Under the pieces are notes generated by a model. It did not search any database and was not told where the DNA came from. It saw only the letters and a program-made list of their open reading frames with translations. This document shows, piece after piece, positions 54,665-64,000 of a stretch of 64,000 nucleotides of DNA (position 1 is its first letter; every line of letters begins with the position of its first letter). Source of the stretch: Carettochelys insculpta (taxonomy: Eukaryota > Chordata > Testudines > Carettochelyidae); the NCBI RefSeq assembly GCF_033958435.1, contig NC_134139.1, forward strand, positions 205,885,501 through 205,949,500. Reading direction: 5' to 3'. The position numbers were made by a program, and so were the translations under genes.

Positions 54665-55171
54665 TTAAGCCAAGTATGCAAAAAAGCCCCTATAACGACC
54701 TAAAAAATTCCAGTCTCGGTTCAAACCACATGTTAAAGTGTCGAATTTGAATATAAAAGAGAGTTCAGCAGCCTCTCTTTCCAATCTGTTGTGAAAATTC
54801 CTCTTCAGTAAGATGCAAACCTTCAGGTCATTAACAGAATGGCCCACTCCATTAAAATGCTGGCTCACCAGTTTGTGGATCAGGAGTGTTTTTATGTCTG
54901 TTTTGTGCCCATTAATTCTTTGCCTAAGAAAGTTTGAAGTCTGTCCAATATATGAAGCATCTGGGCATTGTTGGCACATGATGGCATATATGATGTTAGC
55001 TGAGGAACATAAGAATGTGCCCGTGATTCTGTGAATAACCTGGTTAGGTCCAGTGATGGTATCTCCAGAATAGCTATGTGGACAAAGCTGGCAACGGGCT
55101 TTGTTGCAAGGAAAAGTTCCAGGACTGGTGTTTCTGTGGTATAGACTGTGATTGTTGGTGAGAATCCTCAT
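54665..55171 (-). pseudogene. GIY-YIG endonuclease domain of a Penelope-like element
   Basis: The domain nicks target DNA to prime insertion of the element. The 168-codon frame shows a Cys pair region (CNKARCQLC), then 'NIIYAIMCQQCPDASYIGQT', which holds the GIY-like and YIG motifs, followed by 'NFLRQRINGHK' with the catalytic arginine. Next come 'VSQHFNGVGHS', 'RLEREAAELSFIFKFDTL' with the conserved glutamate, and a final 'GLNRDWNF' with the asparagine. The reading frame is intact to its stop at 54665-54667. Upstream, 'VLFYRQPPNLMRIL'-like pieces of the RT thumb/linker are in shifted frames. The start methionine is only the first one in frame, not a true start. Without RT the copy cannot transpose on its own. 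Confidence 0.88.
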
Positions 55172-55396
55172 AAGGTTGGGAGGTTGTCTGTAGAAGAGAA
55201 CAGGCCTGTCACCTAGGGCCTTCTGGAGTGTGGCATCCTGATTAAGGATAGGTTGTAGGCCTTTAATAATGCGTTGCAGTGGTTTGAGTTGGAAGCTGTA
55301 GGTAATGACCAGTGAGTGGTGTTCTGTTTACTGGACTGCTTTTTTGTTTTCATCGTATATAGACTCGTACGGCTTTCCCTCTGTTACTCCTGGAGA

Positions 55397-57615
55397 GAGT
55401 AGAAGAGCCAAAGCAAATCACACAAGCCCCATTAGTTACACTGCTTAATGCACTGCAGGAAGGTGCTTAGCTACTAAGAGGTTGACAGCAGTCAAAGAAC
55501 CTCAGGAGAAGAATCCAACATAAGCAATTTCAGATTTATCCTATATTCCTACACTCATTTTTCTTTTCCATACTTCAGCTGATAGCCTCTCACTTCCTTG
55601 CATCTTTTCATACTACTCCATCTGCTGTGATTAGCCTCTGAGACTTGGCCAAGTTTCATCCCTTTTTGTTGAATCCATTCACTTCCCAAGAAGTTCTGGC
55701 TACGGTGACTGTGGTATTCTGGGAGTGTTCCACAATGGAAAGTAACAGGCTATCATTGTCAAGATGCCAGTAACCAAAGTCTTCTCTGCTGATGACATCA
55801 AAGGGAAGGGAGAAAAATGTTACTTGCTGTGCCGCAAAGTAAATCTTCCCATCAATTATTTTTTGTGTAATTCTTTGGCCTCTTGAATGTATTTTTATTG
55901 CAGGTCGAGGGACACATGCACTCACTACAAGTTGCCTAGTTAGGTGTTTCTAGCCAATGCCTATGTTATTGACTCTCTAAAATGCATCAAAACAATCAGC
56001 TGAAGGAAACACTGTGGGACCAATGGTTGTTTGCACCGAGTGGGTGTATTAGCGAGAGCACAGCAGAGAAGGACCATGCTTTCCTTGCTCCTCCGCACAT
56101 AGATCAGTTTTCTGCATTCCTTGAGTGCAAAGCGTGGCACTGTCTGAGCAAGTCTAGTGTTTGACTCTTGAAATGGGCTGGGGAGCTGAGCCAGAATAAG
56201 GGAGGGGAAAGTACATAACAGGTGGCAAAGCTCCTAATTCCAGTAAGAACCCCACCCTACAATTCTGGTGGAGTTAACTCATTGCCTCTCAAAGCTACCC
56301 CAATGAAGGCAACAGCTTAAAAGCCACAATATAGCCCAATGCACTTCGCCATTCTAGTGCAGACAGAATGCAATTCTAAAGCAGTATGAAGACCAGCTCA
56401 GGGAAGAACTAGAAACACTGGACTACTGGTGGAAAAGCTTGGGTTTTTGGAATTTAAAGAATACTTCTCAAGCTGAACAGTTTATTTCACTCAAACTTCT
56501 GATTTGCTCAACACACCTACACCAACCGTCAGTTTCTTAATGCATTAGCTGAGCCAGATAGTGAAAGCTCATGAGCAACCAAACCACGACTCAACTACCC
56601 GAGTGAGCAGGGATGAAACCATGCTATGTGCTTCCAATGCTCCTGCAGCCTTGTCGGGTGGATCCAAGCGGCTGGTTGCAGCATGTCACATTAAAGTAGT
56701 TTTGTTACCAACTAGAGGGAAACCTTTTTCCCCCCAGCCCACAGATCACATCCTTTTAAAGCAAGTTCCTTGCAAGTGAAGGAATAAGCTCTTTGGGAAA
56801 GGGGTCACCTTTCTGTAGGCCAGAGGGGTCACTCATTCCCTTCTCTGTGGGAATCATACAACATTCCTGCCTGTCTGGAAAGCAAGCCAGTGGAGAAGTG
56901 GCTCATGCCCAAGGTGGCAGCAGGATCTGTTCCACTCCATCCCCAGGAGAGCTCACGGCAGCACTGAGGGTCTAAAATATGGCCATCAGGGCATCGACGA
57001 CAGCGCACAGGGAGTCCCCTGCGGTCATGGAGAAAGCAGGGGGAGGAGCAGCAGGCTGTTGCTAGAGTGAGGTGGGGTTGGTCTGGGGTGCGCGCTCCCC
57101 GGGGAACACAGCGTGCTCTCCCTGCTGCTGTTCCAGCTCAGCCCGCTGCAGCCGTGACTCGTGCTTCCCTGGTAACCCCATCACTGCCCCACTTGGAAAA
57201 GCAACGCTTTGCCCTCTGCCACATGGGGATATCATGCAGCGTGTTCCATCAGCCCAGGGCCAGATGGCGAGTGGGGCGCACAGAAGCCTGGTCCTGCGGC
57301 TGTATGTCAAAAGGGACCCAAGATTCTATAAACTAACAGCAAACATCACGGATCAATGTCCAAATTCTAAGAGGAGTAGATTCAAATTTCAAGGAACTTC
57401 ACTCATCACTTTATTTCCAGTCCAGCAGACCGACCCCCCCATGCCTGAAATCGGCCAAATGGTTTTTAAAAGACGTTAGAAAAACTCCTATTTGTTACCA
57501 AATTCCAATGTCTGTAATGGGGCAGTGTCAGAAATGGGTTACAAAGACAAAGCCAAGGCTAATTAAGCAAGCTCCTCATTCGCCAATTAAAAATACCTAC
57601 TCAACGTCTGCAACT
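55397..57615. other. Unassigned sequence
   Basis: No gene or transposon recognised. Several frames of 60-135 codons (57067-57479 and others) have no domain features. Confidence 0.35.
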
Positions 57616-57621
57616 CTCTCA

Positions 57622-58005
57622 GGGTATGTCTACACACCTGCCATAGTCCTAAATAAGGTATTCTGGACTAGCTGTTCTAAAATAGCTCATTTCGCAATAA
57701 TGCTGTTACACAAAACTGCATTTCAAAACGGTACTTTACTATTTTGAAATGCAGCTTCTAAACACACAGTGCCTATTCTGAAATGCATTATGGCTTATTT
57801 CAAAATATGCGCCACTCCCTGCCTTAACAGCATCTATTTCAAAATAGGCACTATTCCTTGTGAAATGAGCTTTACTTATTTTGAAATAAGGCACCTGCTA
57901 TTCCAAATTTATTTCAAAATAGCGGTTGCGTCTCATAGACGCTAGCAAAGTTATTTCCAAATAACTGCTGTTATTTTGAAATAAGTGTTCTGTGTAAACC
58001 TACCT
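57622..58005. mobile_element. MITE, GGYTATGTCTACAC-ended group (TTATTTTGAAATA subfamily)
   Basis: The left end is AGGGTATGTCTACACACC; the right, inverted, is AGAGGTAGGTTTACACAG. The interior repeats TATTTTGAAAT and ATTTCAAAATA blocks, so the element is largely self-complementary. Confidence 0.65.
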
Positions 58006-58408
58006 CTGGGTTTAAAAACTCTACAACAGCCAATTTAGGAGTGGACATCCCAAGATCTGCGCGATCAGTTCAACAATTAAACATTTTCTCGTGTGCTTGT
58101 TTTCACGGCTCTTGAGATGGCTGCACCATACCAAGATGGGTTTACCCCTTCCTCCTGCATGGAGTGAGCTGGAAGGTACTATTTTACTCTTTATCAAATC
58201 AAATGTAAATGCTACGGGTCCAGTTCTACCACCTTTTTGCACAGCTGGTACTAACACACTTGGGATGCAGTCCCACTGGGAAATCACTGAGACTGGCTGT
58301 GGAGGAAGATCCTAGGTAGTGTCCTGGCGGTACAATCAGGTCTTAATGGCACTGGGCACTTACGCCATGGATTCTTCCACTGATGCCAGTAGGCCTGTTA
58401 AAGGAGTA
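58006..58408. other. Unassigned sequence
   Basis: Nothing recognised. Confidence 0.35.
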
Positions 58409-58411
58409 AAG

Positions 58412-58720
58412 CAGGAGTCAGCAAGCCCCAGCATGGGTGCCAAGTATGGCACGTGAGCCAATTTTCATCAGCATGCAAAGCAGGAGCTCAGCCCTGTCCA
58501 TCCTCCCCCATGCAGCCAGGAGCTTGCTCAGAGCCAGGCCGTCTGTGGATTAACAAAAGACTAGCTAATGCTACCAACCAACACTTCAATGGTAAAGTTC
58601 AGCATCTGAATTTATTTATTAATGAAGCTGTTGTAAGTAGGGCTGTTAGTGGCTTTAAAAAGTATTGCCAGCACTTGGACTGTACAGGTTAAAAGGTCCA
58701 ATTTTGGCAGTTCTCCTTGG
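58412..58720. mobile_element. Possible hAT-like fragment
   Basis: CAGGAGTCAGCAAGCCCC, 'TGCCAAGTATGGCACGTGAG' and 'CAATTTTCATCAGCATGC' resemble the left part of a hAT family with CAGGGGTCGGCAAC ends. The right end is not defined. Confidence 0.4.
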
Positions 58721-60640
58721 CAAGTTTGGAGTAAAGCACTGTTCAATCAGCGATGACATGGGTTGTTAAGCTCTTCAAACGTACAGAAAATGCAAAGGCC
58801 ACAACCCTCTCTGACCCGATTCAACTAGCAAGGCATGGCAAGGATTCATGTGCTTGATGCTGCTTTGACGGGAGCCAGTGGGGGGTATTTGCAATTTGGA
58901 AAGCAAACACGGGCTATAAAAGCAGCAGGTGCAAAATGTTTCAGCACCTGAACCTAAAAACCACTCTTCAAAAAGTAGCAGCAGCAGCAGCAAACAAACA
59001 AGTAAAAAAAAAATCTTATCTCCCCAAAAATTCAGTGCAGTTTTCACAAAGCGCAGTTAAAAAATGACTAAGTTTTCCTGATATATGAATTTGTGGGGGA
59101 GCCATTTATCAACGGGCCTGTTTACCTCTGTAGCAGAGTCCCTCAAGCCAAGAGCCATGGCATTCCCCTTTGACTGATTAATTAGCCAATCAGAGGACAT
59201 TTTTCACGGTGAGACATGATGGTTTATTCCTGCTAATGCTCCGTCTATAACAGCGACACATTAAAGCCAACTCGGCTCTTTTAGCCTATCGAAGTGACCA
59301 AAAGGGAAGGCGAGAAGATAAATCAAAAGAGCTCCCCCAGTTTCATTTCAGTCCCTAACTAAACCCCCAAGGAATGAACAGAGAGAGGCAAGACTCTTCA
59401 CCGACGAAGAGAAAAGGGAAAAGTGCTGGTTCTTTGAGACTGGGAGATGTCTCTCTATCTGCTCATTTCTGAACGGCAATAATTTACTCTCAGTTGATTA
59501 ACAGTGTACTTACAGAAGAAGCAACAAAGCATCAATATTGAGCAGTTCTCGTGATAAAACGAGAGAAGAGCTAAGTTACCATGTCACACAAAGGAACTTT
59601 TACGATTCCTCTGGGACTAACGGCCCCGGTATTGAGAAGCACCAAACATAACACCAAGGCCCTGATTCACCACTGCTCTGCGGTCAGATACACTAGCACA
59701 AAGTGGGTGCAAAATGCTACCAGTAGTGTTTTGCACTGGGGTAATGAGTACGCAAGGTGCAAAGCTGTGACAAACTGGGCCCTCTGTTTATATTGTAAAG
59801 AGTTAGCTAGTATTTGTGCATACCACTGCCCTCTACTGGGTGGAAGCACAACTGCTCAAGAGTCGAAACGCTCAAGTGTAAGTCAAAGACTCTAGCAGCT
59901 GACAAAGGGGCTTTTGTTTCCGAAGTTTCACAGACCACAGTTTGCAGCGTTGCTGTAACTGGGAGGCCACAGATTTAATGCAATATGTTGGCAGAAGCTT
60001 CTCTCTTTCAGAAGTAACCTTCAGCTTTGCTTGGGTCCCTCAGGGTAGGGGCGGGGGTGAATGAGTCAGGGTTGGGGGATGAGGAGGGGCCAGGGCAGGG
60101 GGTTGGGAGATGTGGAAAGACTTGGGGAAAGGGTGGGGGCAGCTGGCGGTTTCTCACAGGGCCTGGGCCGGGGTGGTGGGGGCCACAGAGGCCACCCACC
60201 CTATCACCCCCATGACAGCGGGGGCCACACAGCGCAGCCGGTGGCTGCTCCTCAGGCATGATCAACACAGCACAGACAGCACTGGCTGGTCAACATTTGC
60301 TCCCCAGGGAAGGCCAGGATGGCAGCGGTTGTGCGGCTGGTGAGCCGCTGCTCCCCAGGGATGGGTTGTCATTTGTGAATATAACTGTCCCTGCTATCAT
60401 AGCCATCCCTTTGTTTGATAAGAAACAATCCCATTCCACACACATCCCATTGTCATGGCACAACCAAAACCATGACCTTGCCTTAAGGCATGATAAAAGG
60501 AAGCTGCATACCAAATTTGGTCATCTCTTAGCTCTTTCCATTTCGGAGGAGTTCTTCACCAAACAGACTAAGACAGACAGAAAGATAAACATACAAACTC
60601 GCTAAAATACATAGTAGATGTATCCATACCAACCACCCAT
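58720..60640. other. Low-copy sequence with a candidate conserved element at 59080-59340
   Basis: 59080-59340 is unique-looking and contains TGATTAATTAGCCAATCAG, 'GGTTTATTCCTGCTAATG' and 'CACATTAAAGCCAACTCG', dense in homeobox-type and CCAAT-type cores. A short palindromic repeat lies at 59655-59770 and a G-rich tract at 60030-60200. No gene. Confidence 0.3.
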
Positions 60641-60641
60641 A

Positions 60642-62715
60642 GGGTGCAACTACGCTAGGAACTAACTTTAAAGTTAACTTTGACGTTAGGCACTACATTG
60701 AAATAGCCAGCAGAGAGTCTACGTGCATTTGCCCTTACTTCTAAGTTAACTTCGAAGTAGGGAGCCCAACTTGGGAGTCCTCACTCCATTTCCAAAAATG
60801 GAGTAGTGCCCTACTTTGAAGTTTAACTTCAGAGGATGTGTGTAGATGCTCAACTTCGAAGCTGCTTACTTTTATAAATACAGTAGAAACAAGAGGAAGA
60901 CCAGGGACAAGGTAGGGCCAGTGCTCAGTGAAGGGGGAGAAAGTAACAGGGAACTTGGAAATGGCAGAGATGCTTAATGACTTCTTTGTTTCGGTCTTCA
61001 CTGAGACGTCTGATGAAGGAATGCCCAATACAGCAAATGCTAGTGGGAAAGGGGCAGGGTTAGAAGTTGAAATAAAAAAAGAAGAAGTTAAAAATCACTT
61101 AGGAAAATTAGATGTCTGCAAGTCACCAGGGCCTGATGAAATGTATCCCAGAATACTCAAGAAGCTGGTAGAGGAGGTATCTGAGCCTTTAGCTGTCGTC
61201 TTTGGAAAATCATGGGAGACAGGAGAGATTCCAGAAGACTGGAAAAGGGCAAATATAGTGCCCATCTATAAAAAGGAGAATAAGACTAACCAGGAAACTA
61301 CAGGCCAGTCAGCTTAAGTTCTGTGCCAGGAAAGATAATGGAGCAGGTAATTAAAGAAATCATCTGCAAGCACTTGGAAGGTGGTAAGGTGATAGGGAAC
61401 AGCCAGCATGGATTTGTAAAGAACAAATCATGTCAAACCAATCTGATAGCCTTCTTTGATAGGATAACGAGCCTTGTGGATACGGGAGAGGCACTACTAG
61501 TAGATGTGGTATACCTAGACTTAAGTAAAGCATTTGATAAGGTCTCGCATGATATTCTTATAAAAAAACTAGACAAATACAATTTAGATGAGGCTACTAT
61601 AAGGTGGGTGCATAACTGGCTGGATAACCGTACCCAGAGAGTAGTTCTTAATGGCTCTCAATCTTGCTGGAAAACTATAACAAGTGGGGTTCTGCAGGGG
61701 TCTGTTTTAGGACCAGTTCTGTTCAACATCTTCATCAACGATTTAGATATTGACATAGAAAGTATGTTTATTTAGTTTGCAGATGATACCAAGCTGGGAG
61801 GGGTTGCAACTGCTTTGAAGGATAGGGTCATAATTCAAAATGATCTGGATAAATTGGAGAAATGGTCTGAGGTAAACAGGATGACGTTTAATAAGGACAA
61901 ATGCAAAGTGCTCCACTTGGGAAGGAACAATCAGTTTCACACATACAGAATGGGGAGAGTGTCTCGGAATGACTACAGCAGAAAGGGATCTAGGGGTTAC
62001 AATGGACCACAAGCTAAATATGAGTCAACAGTGTGATGCTGTTGAGAAAAAAGCAAACATGATTCTGGGATGGATCATCAGGTGTGTTGTGAACAAGACA
62101 CGAGAAGTCATTCTTCTGCTCTGCTCTGCTCTGCTCTGCTCTGCACTGGTTAGGCCTCAGCTGGGGTATTGTGTCCAGTTCTGGGCACCACAGTTCAAGA
62201 AAGATGTGGAGAAATTAGAGATGGTCCAGAAAAGAGTGACAAGAATGATTGAAGTCTAGAGAATGTGACCTATAAAGCAAGGCTGAAAGAATTGGGCTGG
62301 TTTAATTTGAAAAAGAGAAGATTGAGGGGGGACATGATAGCGGTTTTCAGGGATCCAAAAGGGTGTCATAAGGAGGAGGGAGAAATCTTGTTCTGTTTGG
62401 CCTCTGAGGATAGAACAAGAGGCAACGGGCTTAAACTGCAGCAAGGGAGGTTTAGGTTGGACATTAGGAAAAAGTTCCCAACTGTCAGGGTGGCCAAACA
62501 GTGGAATAAATTGCCAAGGGAGGTTGTGGAATCTCTATTGCTGGAGATATTTAAAGAACAGTTTAGATAAACGTCTCTCAGGGATGGTTTAGACAGTACT
62601 TGGTTCTGCCATTAGGGCAGGGGGCTGGACTTGATGGCCTCTCGAAGTCCCTTCCAGTCCTATGATTCTATGATGTAAGCAACTTCAAAGTTATTTTCGC
62701 AGTGTAGACACAGCC
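60642..62715. mobile_element. MITE split at its palindrome centre by a CR1
   Basis: The left half starts AGGGTGCAACTACGCTAGG, with AACTTTAAAGTTAACTTTG, and reaches AACTTCGAAGCTGCTTAC (60850-60870). The right half, TAAGCAACTTCAAAGTTATT (62676-62695), is the inverted partner of that last block and ends GTGTAGACACAGCC. The two halves therefore meet at the centre of a palindrome that the CR1 at 60.87-62.68 kb opened. Confidence 0.65.
60875..62675 (+). mobile_element. CR1 LINE, RT domain and 3' end
   Basis: Plus-strand frames give '[17 protein letters not shown]', '[20 protein letters not shown]', '[16 protein letters not shown]', then '[20 protein letters not shown]', '[20 protein letters not shown]', '[19 protein letters not shown]', a TAG stop, and immediately FADDTKLGG (61773-61802). 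Then come 'MTFNKDKCKVLHLGRNN', 'RPQLGYCVQFWAPQFKKDVE', '[13 protein letters not shown]' and 'VAKQWNKLPREVVESL'. The tail is TATGATTCTATGATG. The stop before the catalytic box replaces a sense codon, and frameshifts lie near 61300, 61960 and 62260. A CTCTG pentamer array sits in the coding part (62118-62144). Confidence 0.92.
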
Positions 62716-62817
62716 ACAGTGAGTAAACCATGACAGTTAAGGCAGCTAAAAATTCACAGTTCCCAGGAAAGATTCCTACAAACTAATATCTTCAAAGTCT
62801 GGCTCTCCCAAATTAGG

Positions 62818-63095
62818 CCAGATCTATGCTAGACCTGAAAGTCCATCCTACATACGCAATTCCAGCTACGACAATTGCATAGGTGGAATCGACGTACCTA
62901 GGATCGACTTATCTGGCCGCCCTGATAGAGGGAGGTCAACAGGAGAAACTTGTGTTGACCTCCCGCACTCCTCGCGATAATGAGTACAGGATCCGGCTGT
63001 TGAGCCCTGATAGTTCCATTTTGCTTTTCTCTGCTAGGTGCGAAATCAAACTCTGGAAGATTGACTGGGTTGATCTCTTGGTCAGCATAATAGCA
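62818..63095 (-). mobile_element. MITE, GGCTATG-ended group (GATCGACC subfamily), second copy
   Basis: GGCCAGATCTATGCTAGACC, 'GCAATTCCAGCTACGACAAT', 'ATCGACGTACCTAGGATCG' and 'GATTGACTGGGTTGATCTC' are the inverse of 43829-44080. The end near 63095 is weak. Confidence 0.7.
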
Positions 63096-64000
63096 CAAAG
63101 CAATTTCCCAAAGGTACTGGAGAGTGCATTCAAATCACTTACCAAAGTTTACCGTAAGTGATCAAGCACTTTCTCTCCCCCACTCCACCACCTACCACAC
63201 TATTGATTTTTGAAGATACAAGTGAAAAACCATTACTAATATACAAATTGGAAGGAGCAGCCCTTACAACAAACAGAAGCAGTGAGCAGAGGCTGAGTGG
63301 TGACCAAGTTAGTGGAATGTTTGGTCAGGGTTTATAACAGAAGCAGTTCAGTAACCATCCATTCCAACATCTGACACTTTATTACAGGACTATTTATTCT
63401 CGTTTACTGCCCGTACTGATAGGTTCACTGCTTTAATGAATTGTTTAAGAATATTTACCCCTTGACCATGCAGAATGCATTAATCATTCTTTAGTTGCAA
63501 AGAGGAGGAGCTAACTGAGATATACGAGATAGAAACAGACTGAGCACAGGACTGAGAGCCATGAAGTCTCTCTGACAAACTCCCTCTGGGAGCCAAGTCA
63601 TGACCTTGGAGCCACAGCTCTTCCCCATTTAAAATCTGGTATCGCATGAATGCGATACACATGAGAGACCACTCAAGACTGAAGGAGGAAGACAATGCTG
63701 TGGGAGCCATCAGATTTTTGAGAGTTATTTCCAATAAGATGATTTATAATTCTGCACTTCTAACATGTTCAACTCATTTTTTTTCTTGACTTTATTTACC
63801 ATAGGAGCTTGGCTTTCCCTTAGGAGATCATTCCACTGACTGACATTGCCATTAGGAAACTTGCAGAAGAGCTAGCTTGCGTTTCCTTTTCCTAACTTCA
63901 AATGCCTGCTCCTTGCCCTATTCCCTGCTTTTGACCACCCTGAATAGAAGAACCCTTTCCTTTTCCTTTATTACTCCCCTAAACAAAGTTATTTATAGAC
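63096..64000. other. Unassigned sequence to the window edge
   Basis: No gene or recognised repeat. An 84-codon minus-strand frame at 63480-63734 has no domain. Confidence 0.35.

Larger units (their letters stand above)
54430..55386 (-). mobile_element. Penelope-like element, 5'-truncated, with inverted tails
   Basis: The minus strand carries the end of the RT/linker, a GIY-YIG endonuclease, a 3' UTR and the tail. CTCCTGGAGA flanks it at 54420-54429 and 55387-55396. Both outer ends carry the tail in inverted orientation: AAACAAAAAAGCAGTCCAGTA at the left, and TACTGGACTGCTTTTTTGTT at 55329-55348, followed by the outermost tail to 55386. So the element has palindromic ends around a single coding body. 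PLEs are known for such inverted, partial structures. The catalytic RT core is missing. Confidence 0.88.

Noticed and set aside
1..64000. Operon-like or bacterial organisation
   Set aside because: There are no ribosome binding sites with dense coding. Instead there are vertebrate LINEs, SINEs and MITEs throughout, so this is eukaryotic intergenic or intronic DNA.

Overview
The window looks like non-coding genomic DNA of a turtle, probably a cryptodire. The evidence is a tRNA-derived SINE of the Cry I type near 28.5 kb, many decayed CR1 LINEs, MIR-type SINEs, DIRS-like tyrosine-recombinase retrotransposons, Penelope-like element (PLE) ends and several families of non-autonomous DNA transposons. 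This assignment rests on recalled repeat families, not on a database search. I found no host protein-coding exon, no functional tRNA or rRNA gene and no CRISPR array. Apart from chance frames, every convincing reading frame belongs to a retrotransposon and is broken or truncated.

Layout. 0-10 kb: CR1 copy split by a GC-rich hAT-like element (1.57-3.60 kb), a palindromic PLE insertion with a 14-bp target duplication (6.5 kb), a GT/GC microsatellite (8.1 kb) and MIR SINEs. 10.0-16.6 kb: a minus-strand DIRS-like element with inverted terminal repeats. It keeps gag, the start of RT and the tyrosine recombinase. Two tail-to-tail CR1 fragments stand where most of RT, RNase H and the methyltransferase-like region should be, and an LTR-like repeat with two PLE ends lies in the gag half. 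16.8-17.9 kb: LTR-like repeat split by a near-perfect palindromic MITE. 18.8-25.1 kb: a PLE 3' end, a second, smaller DIRS copy with an internal duplication, a LINE carboxy-terminal fragment and a hAT nested in another hAT. 25-33 kb: low-copy sequence, a hAT with its target duplication, the Cry I SINE and a MIR split by a MITE.

33.9-37.0 kb: the longest CR1 (endonuclease to 3' end, about 3 kb, several frameshifts). 37.0-37.7 kb: a second copy of the LINE fragment, opened by another palindromic PLE insertion. 38-54 kb: MITEs, a TA-flanked mariner-like element (43.0-43.8 kb), a CR1 on the minus strand, hAT-like elements, a LINE fragment with a zinc-finger-like tail (48.9-49.6 kb) and short PLE ends. 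54.4-55.4 kb: the best PLE copy, with a nearly complete GIY-YIG endonuclease domain, a 10-bp target duplication and inverted tails. 57-63 kb: MITEs sharing a GGCTATGTCTACAC-type end, one with a 1.8-kb CR1 at its palindrome centre, and a stretch near 59.1-59.3 kb that reads like a conserved non-coding element.

The components do not form a host pathway. They record successive insertions whose order can be read from the nesting. The most notable structure is the PLE family: at least nine insertions share one tail, two are head-to-head palindromes, and the tail contains a hairpin flanked by CTGANGA and GAAA, the core signature of a hammerhead ribozyme. Hammerhead motifs are known from PLEs as a group; whether this family's fold is active is inference.
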